A DNA stretch of 64,000 bases, taken from contig NZ_CP032125.1 in the NCBI RefSeq assembly GCF_003544895.1, positions 1,316,001-1,380,000 on the forward strand. The letters are read 5' to 3'. The notes below the pieces were generated by a model. That model made no database searches. It worked only from the letters and a program-made list of their open reading frames with translations, and was not told the origin of the DNA. The stretch is from Profundibacter amoris. GTDB taxonomy: Bacteria; Pseudomonadota; Alphaproteobacteria; Rhodobacterales; Rhodobacteraceae. A program made the position numbers and the translations under genes. Of the stretch, positions 8,540 through 18,414 are shown piece after piece; within the stretch, counting starts at the first letter, position 1, and each line of letters begins with the position of its first letter.

Positions 8540-10390
8540 ATGAAACGCATCGGTCTCGACGAGACAGTTGATACATGTACATCAAAGACCCTTTCGCATG
8601 TTTCCGATGCAGCAGGGGGCGTACCCAATAGGGCGTCAAATCCGGGAAAGTTTACAGGTTTGGGCCAATGTGTTAACAATAAGTTAACAAATTATCCCAA
8701 TACCAAAACGCCGAACAAACATGAAAAAACCCTATCAGATATGGACGAAACAACTGTCGACTCCACTTACAAACTGAATATATGCGGCAGCTTTCGGGTG
8801 GTTTCGCCCAACGGTGAGCGACTGGAAGTCGTCAGTAAGAAAGCGCGCGCAATTTTGGCGATACTGGCGCTTTCCCCCAATCTGGAGCGGCAACGCGGCT
8901 GGTTGATGGACCGGTTATGGGGCAGCCGTGAAAAATGCCAGGCCCAGGCAAGCCTGCGGCACGAGCTTTCGACCTTGCGCAAGATATTCGGACCACCGGA
9001 CACCAGCCCGATCGAGATCAGGCGTGACTGTGTGCGCTTGATCAAGGACCGGATCCATGTTGATGCCCTGGAAGGCGACGCGGACGGTGAATTGCTGGAA
9101 GGGATCGATATTGTTGGCGAAGACGGGTTCGAGGACTGGCTACGCACGGCCCGTTCCGCGACCATGCAACCGGCGCACCGTAATCCGCTGCTGCACAGGT
9201 TGTCCGGCGCCATTGCCCCGTGTCATACGATCAAGATCGGGTTGCAAAATGTCATGACAGCCCCCGAAGACATGCGGGCCGCGACCACCGGAAATATATT
9301 GCTGGGAAAAATCACCCATTTCTTCATGGAATTCGGCGGTTTCGAGGTGGTCGATTTACGCGGCCCTGACCAGAATACCGCGCCCTGCGTGATACCGGAT
9401 GTGTATTTGCAGCTGTTTGCCCAAAGCAATGATTTGCGGGTGGAAATATCGCTCAACCTGTTGCGGTCCTCGGACAAATCGATCATCTGGTCGCAGGTCC
9501 GGCACATTCCGGTCACCGAGCAGGGCAATATTACCGACTGGAGTCTGGCAAACGAATTGTCCGACCAGATATTCACCAAACTGGCCGCCCAGCCCGAGCA
9601 ATTCTCGACCGAGCCACATCTGGCCGCGGCATTGGCGGTTCAGGGGATCAACAGCATGTTTTCCCTGACCGCGCGAAATCTGGATTTGTCGGACAAAAGC
9701 TTTGCCCTGGCGTGTGATTTGAATGAAAGCTCCAGTATTCTGGCGTGGCGGGCCTATCTGGGTGCCCACTGGATGGAAGAACAGGACAGTTGCGAGCGCG
9801 AGGATATTCTGGCGCGCACATATGAATACGCGGAACGGGCACTGGCGCTGGATCCTTATAACGGTCTGACGCTTTCGCTTTTGTCCTTTGTATCCGCCTT
9901 TGTTTTTCGCGATTTCGAGCAGGCAACCGAGCTGATTGACCGGGCGCATATGGTTCAGTCCGATCACGTCATGACCCATGATGCGCAGGCATTGTTATTG
10001 CTGTACAAGGGCGATCTGGTGGCGGCGCGAAAATCGGCGATGAAGGCCGCCATGCTGGGGCGGTTTTTGCCGCATCGCTATGCGTTTGTCACCACCCTGT
10101 GCATGATCGACACCCTGAACGGAGATTACCGCTCGGGCATTCGAAATGGCAATCTGGCCCTGTCATTACAGCCGAAAAATACCGGCAAATACTATCCGCC
10201 CACCCTGCGCTATCTTGGGGCCTGTTACGCACAAATGGGGCAGATCGGGCGGGCACGCGAAACCTTCGGACAGCTTGCGCGGGTCGAGCCGCATCTGTCC
10301 TCGGCCATTATCGGCACGCAGGAATATCCTGTCCCGTCTGCACAGGCGGCCAATGTGATCGGCAACAGCCTGCTGCTGTGCGATTTGTAA
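8540..10390 (+). CDS. Winged-helix (OmpR/SARP-like) TPR transcriptional regulator
   Basis: Soluble 616-aa protein. After an ~70-residue unstructured N-terminus comes an OmpR/SARP-type winged-helix domain at about 77-150 (LNICGSFRVVSPNGERLEV, RGWLMDRLWG, ASLRHELSTLRKIFG). A central alpha/beta region (about 220-350) resembles the TolB-like domain of CadC/adenylate-cyclase-type regulators (DVYLQLFAQSNDLRVEISLNL, SDKSIIWSQ). The C-terminal third is helical with TPR-like repeats. There is no transmembrane segment, unlike CadC. The ATG at 8540 has GGAGG 8 bp upstream; a TTG at 8525 and an inner ATG at 8741 lack this support. The next gene starts 25 bp downstream, so this is probably the pathway-specific regulator of the PAP2/protease genes. 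Confidence 0.75.
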   Translation: MKRIGLDETVDTCTSKTLSHVSDAAGGVPNRASNPGKFTGLGQCVNNKLTNYPNTKTPNKHEKTLSDMDETTVDSTYKLNICGSFRVVSPNGERLEVVSKKARAILAILALSPNLERQRGWLMDRLWGSREKCQAQASLRHELSTLRKIFGPPDTSPIEIRRDCVRLIKDRIHVDALEGDADGELLEGIDIVGEDGFEDWLRTARSATMQPAHRNPLLHRLSGAIAPCHTIKIGLQNVMTAPEDMRAATTGNILLGKITHFFMEFGGFEVVDLRGPDQNTAPCVIPDVYLQLFAQSNDLRVEISLNLLRSSDKSIIWSQVRHIPVTEQGNITDWSLANELSDQIFTKLAAQPEQFSTEPHLAAALAVQGINSMFSLTARNLDLSDKSFALACDLNESSSILAWRAYLGAHWMEEQDSCEREDILARTYEYAERALALDPYNGLTLSLLSFVSAFVFRDFEQATELIDRAHMVQSDHVMTHDAQALLLLYKGDLVAARKSAMKAAMLGRFLPHRYAFVTTLCMIDTLNGDYRSGIRNGNLALSLQPKNTGKYYPPTLRYLGACYAQMGQIGRARETFGQLARVEPHLSSAIIGTQEYPVPSAQAANVIGNSLLLCDL

Positions 10391-10415
10391 ATGCTATTAT
10401 TTAAGGAATATGATT

Positions 10416-11354
10416 ATGCCAGATACTATTGTGTATCCAAAATTTTCCGACTCAATCAGTGGTAATTTGCTGGTCTACAGAAACAGCAAACTGGTCCATG
10501 TGGAACCGGGGGGGCAGTCGCAACTTGTCAGCACTTTTGGCACCGGATCGGGCGAGGGGGCGGGGGCGGCGGCAAGCGGTTCCGGTGCGCTTAGCCGGTC
10601 CAGATCGCGCAGCCGGTCCCGCAGCCGCAGCCGCTCAAGATCACGCAGCCGGTCGCGGTCGCGCAGCAATGTAGCGGCAGCCGGCGGTGGTGCACCGTTA
10701 CAGAACTGGTATGAATTTCGCGAGTTGTTCTGGGCGCAACTGCCAGAAGAACTGAAAGCAAAGCGGTTTGCCTGGGAAAACCTGCCATTGCCGGCCCCGC
10801 CGGATCAGGATGAAACATTTACCAAAGAGATCAGACATTTACATAAATACCAAAAGCGCCTGATGAAAGACCCTTTGCGCCAGTCCGAAATCATGGATCA
10901 GGCCACGACCGAAGATATCAGCGATATTTTGCGGCCGATGGGGATTGAAGAACTGGGCGGCTATGGGGCCACAGAAACCCTGATCCGGACAATCATCGAC
11001 GTCGCGGGGGTGGTCGGGTTTCATTACAAGGACAAATTCAGCCGCACACGGCCAAACCTGATTGATCCGACATTGCGCCCCTTTGTCGGCAATCCGCCGC
11101 ATAATGCCTATCCGTCAAACCACACATTCCAGATGTATTCTGTCGCCGAGGTTCTGTCGCGCATGGTACCCGAAGTCGGGGCGATGCCGGAGTTGTTCTT
11201 TGTCGCGCAACGGGTGGGGGAAAACCGCGAATATGCCGGCATCCATTATCCGTCGGACACTGACGCAGGGCGATTGCTGGCCAAATGGTTCTGCCCCTAC
11301 ATGATCGAATTATGCCGCGAACAGGTGTTCGCCGCGATGCAGGAGTGGATATAA
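10416..11354 (+). CDS. PAP2 / vanadium-haloperoxidase-fold protein with N-terminal Arg-Ser repeat
   Basis: 312 aa. Residues 1-58 form a leader that becomes Gly/Ala/Ser-rich, residues 60-84 are a pure Ser-Arg dipeptide repeat, and the rest is a PAP2-superfamily domain. The three phosphate/vanadate-binding motifs are present: K-x6-RP at 205-213 (KDKFSRTRP), PSNH at 233-236 (family PSGH) and R-x5-H-x3-D at 271-281 (REYAGIHYPSD). The fold covers acid phosphatases and vanadium haloperoxidases, and sequence alone does not decide between them. There is no transmembrane segment or classical signal peptide. AAGGA at 10403-10407 is 8 bp from the ATG at 10416, so I prefer it to the ATG at 10410. It overlaps the downstream protease gene by 1 bp (TAATG). 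Confidence 0.8.
   Translation: MPDTIVYPKFSDSISGNLLVYRNSKLVHVEPGGQSQLVSTFGTGSGEGAGAAASGSGALSRSRSRSRSRSRSRSRSRSRSRSRSNVAAAGGGAPLQNWYEFRELFWAQLPEELKAKRFAWENLPLPAPPDQDETFTKEIRHLHKYQKRLMKDPLRQSEIMDQATTEDISDILRPMGIEELGGYGATETLIRTIIDVAGVVGFHYKDKFSRTRPNLIDPTLRPFVGNPPHNAYPSNHTFQMYSVAEVLSRMVPEVGAMPELFFVAQRVGENREYAGIHYPSDTDAGRLLAKWFCPYMIELCREQVFAAMQEWI
10593..10667 (+). repeat. Arg-Ser dipeptide repeat tract in the PAP2-like protein
   Basis: Twenty-five codons encode uninterrupted alternating Ser and Arg. Serine is written as AGC, TCC, TCG and TCA, and arginine as CGG, AGA and CGC, so the DNA is not a simple microsatellite. The mix of AGC and TCN serine codons points to maintenance at the protein level. 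Confidence 0.9.
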
Positions 11355-12826
11355 TGCCGGACATTGATCTGAACCGTGACAGCGAATACGCCCATTACCT
11401 ATGGCACCTGCATGATGCGGGCGTCATCACCCTTGAACTGGCCGATGGTGGCGATCTGCCCCGTTACGAGGTCAGCGGCAGTGTCTGGGATGATCTGTAT
11501 GATGATGCGGTTGATCCGTCGCTTGTGGCGATGATCGACAACGGCTGTTCATCACAACACCCGTATTTGCCGCCTGCGGGGGATGCGGGCGGCATGGTCG
11601 AGGGCATTGACTTTGCCACCCATGATTTCGGGGCGATCATCCGGCCTTTGGGGGCTGCGGAAAACCCGCAAGATTGCACAACAGACCGCGAAGGCCGCCG
11701 GAACCATTTTGATGCGGCCAATACGGCCGATCCCCAATTCTGGCAGCGTATTAATGATTTTGATCAGGCCACTGATATCCCGGGGGTAAGTGACATCATT
11801 GATGCGCTTGAAATATCCGCCGGTGTTGTCCGCTCGGTCACCACCTATGCGGATGATCTGCCAACACATGGCACATTGCTGGCCGGTGTTGTGGGGGGGC
11901 GCGCGCCTGCCGTGATGCCCGAAGAATGCGCCGAGGCCATTGCCTATTTCGGCGCCGATCCCCGGTGCCGTCTTTTGCCGCTGAACACCAGTTTTCGGCC
12001 CGAATTCATCGGGCTGATCCATGCGCTGCTTTATGCGGTTGGCATGGGGGCAGATGTCATCTGCATCCCGCGCGCGATTTATATGCCAACGGCCAAAGGC
12101 AACAAGGTCGATCCACATCGCCCCAAAGACAAACGCGCCTCGCGGATTGATACCGATCCTGTGCTGAAACAACAGGCCGCCATATTCGAGGCCCTGTTGC
12201 TGGAAATAGCCGCGCGGGTTCCGGTGATCGTTGCCGCAGGCAATAACGGGTTCAAAAGTGAAACGGTCTATCCGGCGTCGCTGGCCGGTCCTGACAATGC
12301 GCTGATCTCGGTCGGGGCAATCAACGGCAAACGCAAGTTCAGTTCCTATACCAACACAAGGAATGTGACGGTCTATGCCCCCAGCGACGATGCGCCGGTC
12401 TGGACCCGCAGGGAACTGCGCCTTGATCCAAAGGGGCGCACCATGCACGACCATGAGGTAACACAGGCTGAATCCGAGCCAGAGGAGGCAGGCGATTATT
12501 CCACATGGGGTGTCCTGTCGACAGATGTGCCCGGTGCCTTCGGGGCCGAAGATGGCGGCGTGTCAACGATCGAGGAAACGGGTTATGACTCTTTGATTAT
12601 GCAGCGTTCGCAGTTTGCCTCGTTCGGGGGCACATCGGCGGCCAGCGGGATTGTGGCCGGTGTCGTATCCCTGCTTCAGGCAAAGCGGCGCAAGGAAGGG
12701 CAGGCGCCGATGACCGGTACGGAAATGAAGCTGCATTTGCAAACCAACTGCCCCGATCTGGCGATCGGGCTGGATGGTGCCACGGTCAAACGGATTGATG
12801 CCGACAGCTGCCTGCAAGCGATATAG
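11354..12826 (+). CDS. Subtilisin-like (S8) serine peptidase
   Basis: 490 aa with a complete S8 catalytic set: Asp62 in VAMIDNG, His172 in LPTHGTLLAG, oxyanion Asn297 in VIVAAGNNG and nucleophile Ser428 in FGGTSAASG. There is no signal peptide or inhibitor-type propeptide, so it may act inside the cell. An insertion of about 100 residues separates the Asp and His motifs, and an acidic stretch (AESEPEEAGD) precedes the Ser motif. The ATG at 11354 overlaps the stop of the PAP2 gene, with AGGAG 8 bp upstream, so the two proteins are almost certainly translated from one mRNA. Its substrate is unknown; the RS-tailed partner protein is an obvious candidate (inference). Confidence 0.88.
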   Translation: MPDIDLNRDSEYAHYLWHLHDAGVITLELADGGDLPRYEVSGSVWDDLYDDAVDPSLVAMIDNGCSSQHPYLPPAGDAGGMVEGIDFATHDFGAIIRPLGAAENPQDCTTDREGRRNHFDAANTADPQFWQRINDFDQATDIPGVSDIIDALEISAGVVRSVTTYADDLPTHGTLLAGVVGGRAPAVMPEECAEAIAYFGADPRCRLLPLNTSFRPEFIGLIHALLYAVGMGADVICIPRAIYMPTAKGNKVDPHRPKDKRASRIDTDPVLKQQAAIFEALLLEIAARVPVIVAAGNNGFKSETVYPASLAGPDNALISVGAINGKRKFSSYTNTRNVTVYAPSDDAPVWTRRELRLDPKGRTMHDHEVTQAESEPEEAGDYSTWGVLSTDVPGAFGAEDGGVSTIEETGYDSLIMQRSQFASFGGTSAASGIVAGVVSLLQAKRRKEGQAPMTGTEMKLHLQTNCPDLAIGLDGATVKRIDADSCLQAI

Positions 12827-12849
12827 GGTGAGGATTTGTTGAAAACCCG

Positions 12850-12926
12850 TGGTAGGCCCGGCAGGACTCGAACCTGCGACCAAAGCGTTATGAGCGCTCT
12901 GCTCTAACCAACTGAGCTACAGGCCC
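12850..12926 (-). tRNA. tRNA-Met (CAU)
   Basis: The reverse complement folds as a complete cloverleaf: acceptor GGGCCTG, D-arm GCTC...GAGC, anticodon loop CTCATAA with anticodon CAT, T-arm with TTCGAGT, and an encoded CCA at 12850-12852. The body fits elongator tRNA-Met. A lysidine-modified tRNA-Ile(CAU) cannot be excluded by anticodon alone. Confidence 0.9.
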
Positions 12927-13060
12927 ACTGTAGTCATGGGCGCATGGGTATTTGTGTGCAGCGCTTTGGTCAAGGGGTGTTTTGTCCGTTATGATGGACA
13001 GAAGGGGGCATAGTTGTTACTGCGCTGCTAAACGGATTCTATTCCAAGGGGTGCTGCCAG

Positions 13061-14107
13061 ATGACTTCGGGTAAAAACGGTTTGACATATGCCGATGCCG
13101 GTGTGGATATTGATGCGGGCAACGCATTGGTCGAGCGGATAAAACCCGCTGCCAAACGCACCAAGCGCCCCGGGGTGATGTCGGGGCTGGGCGGCTTTGG
13201 CGCGCTGTTTGACCTAAAGGGTGCGGGCTATGTTGATCCGGTGCTGGTGGCGGCAACCGACGGGGTTGGCACCAAGCTGCGCATCGCGATTGATACCGGC
13301 AATGTTTCCACCATCGGCATTGATCTGGTGGCGATGTGCGTCAATGACCTGATTTGTCAGGGGGCCGAGCCGCTGTTTTTTCTGGATTATTTCGCCACCG
13401 GCAAGCTGGAGCTGGATCAGGCCACGCAGATTATCGAGGGCATCGCCAAGGGCTGTGAATTGTCCGGCTGTGCGCTGATTGGCGGCGAAACGGCGGAAAT
13501 GCCGGGGATGTACCACGATGGCGATTTTGATCTGGCCGGTTTTGCCGTGGGCGCGATGGAACGCGACACGGCCCTGCCTGATGGCGTGGCGGCGGGCGAT
13601 GTGCTGTTGGGGCTGGCCAGTGATGGCGTGCATTCCAACGGGTATTCTCTGGTGCGCAAGGTGGTCGAGGTTTCCGGCCTGGGCTGGGATGCCGATTGCC
13701 CGTTTGGCGATGGCACTTTGGGCGCGGCCCTGCTGGCGCCCACACGGCTTTATGTGAAATCGACGCTGGCGGCGATACGGGCAGGGGGCGTGCATGCGCT
13801 GGCCCATATCACAGGCGGCGGGTTGACGGAAAACCTGCCACGGGTGTTGCCCGAAGGGGTGGGGGCGCAGGTGGACCTGTCGGCATGGGACTTGCCGCCG
13901 GTGTTCAAATGGCTGACCAAAACGGCCGGAATGGAGCAGGTCGAACTGCTGAAAACCTTTAACGCCGGGATCGGCATGGTGCTGGCCGTATCCGCGGATC
14001 GTGCCGACGCCATCACCGACCTGCTGCAAGCCGAGGGTGAAACGGTGTTCCGCATCGGTCAGGTGGCCGATGGGGCGGGTGTTTCCTATACAGGTGCGCT
14101 TTTGTGA
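13061..14107 (+). CDS. purM: Phosphoribosylformylglycinamidine cyclo-ligase
   Basis: PurM (348 aa; AIR synthetase) closes the imidazole ring in step 5 of purine synthesis, using ATP. It shows the N-terminal [14 protein letters not shown] signature, the ATP-grasp-like loop [21 protein letters not shown] and the [14 protein letters not shown] motif. The stop codon overlaps the purN start by 4 bp (GTGA), so the two purine genes are translationally coupled. Confidence 0.97.
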   Translation: MTSGKNGLTYADAGVDIDAGNALVERIKPAAKRTKRPGVMSGLGGFGALFDLKGAGYVDPVLVAATDGVGTKLRIAIDTGNVSTIGIDLVAMCVNDLICQGAEPLFFLDYFATGKLELDQATQIIEGIAKGCELSGCALIGGETAEMPGMYHDGDFDLAGFAVGAMERDTALPDGVAAGDVLLGLASDGVHSNGYSLVRKVVEVSGLGWDADCPFGDGTLGAALLAPTRLYVKSTLAAIRAGGVHALAHITGGGLTENLPRVLPEGVGAQVDLSAWDLPPVFKWLTKTAGMEQVELLKTFNAGIGMVLAVSADRADAITDLLQAEGETVFRIGQVADGAGVSYTGALL

Positions 14108-14697
14108 GTAAACAGGTGGCAATACTGATTTCGGGCGGCGGCTCGAACATGGTAGCGCTGGCGCAATCCATGACCGGGGACCACCCCGCGCGCCCCGTTC
14201 TGGTGCTGGCCAATAATGCCGATGCCGGTGGCCTGCAAAAGGCATCCGATATGGGGATTGCCACAGCCGTGGTCGATCACCGTCCCTTTGGCAAGGATCG
14301 CGCGGCGTTCGAGGCCGCGTTGACGCGAACACTGGAACAGGCGCGGCCCGACATCATTTGCCTTGCCGGTTTCATGCGGGTGCTGGGGACCGAATTTGTC
14401 ACCCGCTGGCAGGGGAAGATTTTGAACATCCACCCGTCATTATTACCCAAATACAAAGGGTTGCACACCCATGCCCGCGCGATTGAGGCGGGGGATGATC
14501 AGGCCGGATGTTCGGTGCATCTGGTCACAGCCGAACTGGATGGCGGCCCCGTTCTGGGGCAGGCGCGGGTGCCGGTTTTTCCCGATGACACGCCCGATAC
14601 CCTTGCCGCGCGGGTACTGCCGATGGAACACCGGCTTTACCCCGAAGTGTTGCGCCGGTTTGCGGCAGGGGACCAAACGGTGGTCAATTTGTCCTGA
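14104..14697 (+). CDS. purN: Phosphoribosylglycinamide formyltransferase
   Basis: PurN (197 aa; GART) transfers a formyl group from 10-formyl-THF to GAR in purine synthesis. The start is [10 protein letters not shown], and the catalytic block [18 protein letters not shown] with the [15 protein letters not shown] motif is intact. It starts with GTG at 14104, inside the purM stop. Confidence 0.96.
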   Translation: MSKQVAILISGGGSNMVALAQSMTGDHPARPVLVLANNADAGGLQKASDMGIATAVVDHRPFGKDRAAFEAALTRTLEQARPDIICLAGFMRVLGTEFVTRWQGKILNIHPSLLPKYKGLHTHARAIEAGDDQAGCSVHLVTAELDGGPVLGQARVPVFPDDTPDTLAARVLPMEHRLYPEVLRRFAAGDQTVVNLS

Positions 14698-14765
14698 GGC
14701 TTTCCATTTCTGGTGAAATTGCGTAAGACACCGCCAACCAGTCCCAATCCGAGCAACAGAGCTTC

Positions 14766-15923
14766 ATGAAAACCCTGACCACCACGCAACAGTTGGCCGA
14801 TTTCTGCGAAATGGCCGCGAAACACCCCTATGTGACGATCGACACCGAATTTCTGCGCGAACGCACCTATTATTCCAAACTGTGCCTGATCCAGATGGCG
14901 GTCAAAGGCGATGACAAGGACTGCGCGGTTCTGGTTGATCCGCTGGTTAATGGGCTGTCGCTGGAGCCGCTCTATGAGCTGTTTCGTAACGAGGATGTGG
15001 TCAAGGTGTTCCACGCCGCCCGCCAGGATCTGGAAATTTTCTTTATCGAAGGCGGGGTGTTTCCCAAGCCGCTGTTCGACACGCAGGTCGCCGCGATGGT
15101 GTGTGATTTCGGCGAGCAGGTGGGCTATGAAACACTGGTGCGCAAGATTGCCAAGGAACCTCTGGATAAATCGTCCCGCTTTACCGACTGGTCGCGCCGC
15201 CCGCTGACGGATGCGCAGAAAACCTATGCGATTGGCGATGTGACCCATTTGCGGGTGATCTACGAATTCCTGAAAGACAAGATTGAAAAAACCAATAGAA
15301 CCAAATGGGTAGAGGAGGAACTTAAGGTTCTTCTAAGCCCTGAAACCTATATCATCCAGCCGGAAAATGCGTGGAAACGGGTGAAAACCCGCAGCAATTC
15401 GGGCCGCTTCATGGCGATTGTCAAAGAGCTGGCGGCGTTTCGCGAAACCTATGCCCAAGGGCGCAATGTGCCGCGCAACCGTGTTTATAAAGACGAGGCA
15501 ATGCTGGAACTGGCCTCGACCAAGCCAAAGACCATGCAGGATCTGGGCCGTTCGCGCCTGCTGCAACGCGAGGCCCGCAAAGGCGAGATTGCCGAAGGTA
15601 TTCTGGCCGCTGTGGCCAAGGGTTTCGAAACCGATCCGGCAGATTTCCCCAAACCCGACAAGTCGCGTGAAAAGCTACAGGTGAATCCGGCGTTGGCCGA
15701 TTTGCTGCGGGTGCTGTTGAAATCCAAGGCCGAAGAGGCCGGCGTGGCGCTGAAACTGATCGCTACATCCGCCGAACTGGACCGGATTGCGGCAGGGCAG
15801 CGCGACGGGAAATCGCTGTCGGGCTGGCGTAACGAGGTATTCGGCAAAGACGCCTTGCGCCTGTGTGACGGTGAAATTGCCCTGACGGCGCAGGGCACGG
15901 CAGTGAAGGTCGTAGACCTTTAG
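14766..15923 (+). CDS. rnd: Ribonuclease D
   Basis: RNase D (385 aa) is a 3'-5' exoribonuclease that trims tRNA and other stable RNA 3' ends. The DEDDy exonuclease domain shows DTEFLRERTYYSKLCLIQ (DxE), VFHAARQDLEIF and YAIGDVTHL. HRDC domains follow in the C-terminal half (about 210-380). Its stop overlaps the stop of the convergent lipoprotein gene by 4 bp, leaving no room for a terminator. Confidence 0.95.
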   Translation: MKTLTTTQQLADFCEMAAKHPYVTIDTEFLRERTYYSKLCLIQMAVKGDDKDCAVLVDPLVNGLSLEPLYELFRNEDVVKVFHAARQDLEIFFIEGGVFPKPLFDTQVAAMVCDFGEQVGYETLVRKIAKEPLDKSSRFTDWSRRPLTDAQKTYAIGDVTHLRVIYEFLKDKIEKTNRTKWVEEELKVLLSPETYIIQPENAWKRVKTRSNSGRFMAIVKELAAFRETYAQGRNVPRNRVYKDEAMLELASTKPKTMQDLGRSRLLQREARKGEIAEGILAAVAKGFETDPADFPKPDKSREKLQVNPALADLLRVLLKSKAEEAGVALKLIATSAELDRIAAGQRDGKSLSGWRNEVFGKDALRLCDGEIALTAQGTAVKVVDL

Positions 15924-16378
15924 CGGCGGGTCGAGCGGGCGTTTTTCGCCCCGACCACACGGATCTGGCTCACGCCTTGCAGTTTGATGTTCGACACAAA
16001 CCGCGCCACCACCACTTCGCGGCTTTGCGGCGTGGAAACCCGTTGAAAATCAATCGGTTCCTCAATGCGGAATTGATAGGTCAGCACACCTTTTACCGGC
16101 TTTTCATCATTTTCGGCAATCAGTTCGGCATCCCAATACCCCTGGGTCGGGGGCAGGCCGGTTGCACGGATGATGGCGCCGCCGGGTGTCTTTTCAACCG
16201 ACATGGAAACCACTTGTTGCACCAACCCGCGCGGGTCAATGATCACGGTCGGGTCGGGCAATTCGGCAAGGGTTTCCTGCGTGCTGCCGCGTTTGAACCA
16301 GTTGAACGGGTTCAGTTTGGTGGCACAGCCTGTCAGCACAAGCGTGCCCAGCAATAATGCAGCAATCGGTGTTCTCAT
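15920..16378 (-). CDS. Small outer-membrane lipoprotein
   Basis: 152 aa with a type II signal peptide: a short basic N-terminus, hydrophobic core IAALLLGTLVL and lipobox LTGC at about residues 15-18. The mature part is hydrophilic and beta-rich without a recognised catalytic motif; such lipoproteins recur in Rhodobacteraceae. Cell-envelope location is inferred from the lipobox. It is convergent with rnd and overlaps it by 4 bp. Confidence 0.82.
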   Translation of the reverse strand: MRTPIAALLLGTLVLTGCATKLNPFNWFKRGSTQETLAELPDPTVIIDPRGLVQQVVSMSVEKTPGGAIIRATGLPPTQGYWDAELIAENDEKPVKGVLTYQFRIEEPIDFQRVSTPQSREVVVARFVSNIKLQGVSQIRVVGAKNARSTRR

Positions 16379-16509
16379 GGTGTCAGGCCCCTTCGTTCCA
16401 TGTAACCGAATTAGCCGATTGCGCAGGGTTTGAAAACCCGTCTTGTGCGGTCTGGACCTTTCTGCTTTGGCCCACTATCTGATGGGACACAAAATGAAGG
16501 AGCAGGCAG

Positions 16510-16938
16510 ATGGCAACCGAAGCCTTTGAAGACATCGCGGAGAATTTCGAATTTCTGGACGATTGGGAGGACCGCTACCGGTTCGTGATCGATCTGGGCA
16601 AGGCGATGGACCCGCTGGAGGACGCGCTGAAGGTGCCCGCGACCAAGGTCGAGGGTTGCGCTTCGCAGGTGTGGATCGCAGCACAGGTTGACGGCAGCGG
16701 GCCAGATGCGGTGTTTCGGTTTCGCGGTGACAGCGACGCAATGATCGTGCGCGGTCTGGTGGCGGTTCTGGTGGCGCTGTTCAACGGGTTGACCGTGGCC
16801 GAGGTGCTGAAGGTGGACGCGGGTGGCGAGTTGGCGCGGCTTCAATTGAACGATCATTTGTCGGCACAGCGCAGCAACGGGTTGCGGGCGATGGTGGAAC
16901 GCATCCGCAAAATCGCGGGCGAGGCGGCGGCGGGTTAG
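16510..16938 (+). CDS. sufE: SufE cysteine desulfuration protein
   Basis: SufE (142 aa) accepts persulfide sulfur from the desulfurase SufS and passes it to the SufBCD Fe-S scaffold. The hallmark active-site cysteine is in VEGCASQVW (about residue 51). An AGGAGCAGG ribosome binding site precedes the ATG. The suf operon itself is not in this window. Its stop overlaps that of the convergent DUF1638 gene by 4 bp. Confidence 0.93.
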   Translation: MATEAFEDIAENFEFLDDWEDRYRFVIDLGKAMDPLEDALKVPATKVEGCASQVWIAAQVDGSGPDAVFRFRGDSDAMIVRGLVAVLVALFNGLTVAEVLKVDAGGELARLQLNDHLSAQRSNGLRAMVERIRKIAGEAAAG

Positions 16939-17576
16939 GTCGCGACTTGTTCCAATGTGCTGGCCAGATCACCATATCCGGTAAAGCGCCGCTCGTATTT
17001 CAGCCCCAGGCGGCTGGCACATTCGCGGGCCTTTTCATCCAGATCGGGCGCATCGGTTTGCGCCTGATACACCAGTTTTTCGTAATTGCCGAAATACATT
17101 TCCAGCAATTCCGGGTGCCGGTCCAGCCCCATCGGTTTCCAGACAAAGGCATCAAACTGGCGCACCAGAAAATCGGTCAGGTAAAAGGCTGTGCATTCGT
17201 CTTCGGCAATTTCGGCAAAGGCGTCGTTGCCTTCGAAAAATGAATAGCAATGCGGCCCCTGCATCATCTCCACACCCAGTTCGGCGCATTTTTTCTGCAA
17301 CATCCCGCCGGTGCCACAATCGGCGTAAACCACGAAGATCTCGTCATAATCCGCACGGTGTTTTAGCACCATTTCCTCGACCGCAGCGGGGATGCGGTCC
17401 GGATACAGGTGCAGGTTGGCGGGCAGGCAGGTCAGGCTGATGTGATCCCAGCCGTTGCGTTTGACCAGCGTCAGGATTTCATGTGCCAAGGCCCCGCAGG
17501 CCAGCAGCAGGATTCGCGCCTTGCTTGCTGTCGGAGCAAGGCCGCTTTCAGTCAGGGTTTTGTCATCCGGTGTCAT
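16935..17576 (-). CDS. DUF1638 protein linked to corrinoid methyltransferase genes
   Basis: 213 aa, cytoplasmic. The DUF1638 pattern is clear: ILLLACGALAHEI near the N-terminus, YADCGTGGML, GPHCYSFFEG and LGLDRHPELLEMYFGNY-like blocks. Several conserved Cys and His residues suggest metal or cofactor handling. It lies 17 bp downstream of the corrinoid-protein gene in the same direction and so is probably cotranscribed. Family members recur beside B12-dependent methyltransferases. A role in loading, reactivating or processing the corrinoid is inference, not shown. Confidence 0.85.
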   Translation of the reverse strand: MTPDDKTLTESGLAPTASKARILLLACGALAHEILTLVKRNGWDHISLTCLPANLHLYPDRIPAAVEEMVLKHRADYDEIFVVYADCGTGGMLQKKCAELGVEMMQGPHCYSFFEGNDAFAEIAEDECTAFYLTDFLVRQFDAFVWKPMGLDRHPELLEMYFGNYEKLVYQAQTDAPDLDEKARECASRLGLKYERRFTGYGDLASTLEQVAT

Positions 17577-17593
17577 AATTCCGCCTTGCCGGA

Positions 17594-18295
<702 letters not shown>

Positions 18296-18414
18296 GGTTT
18301 CTTTCCCTGACTGGCGCGTGTCGCGCGGTTTTCTTTTGCCCAGATTGGCGGTTTGTCACCGGCCGGTATTGGCCACTTGCGACATGGACCGTTCCGGCAA
18401 CGACCAAAACGGGG

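Noticed and set aside
10593-10667. Repeat tract considered as CRISPR or a DNA microsatellite
   Set aside because: No spacer/repeat structure; codons vary while the dipeptide is constant, so it is a protein repeat.
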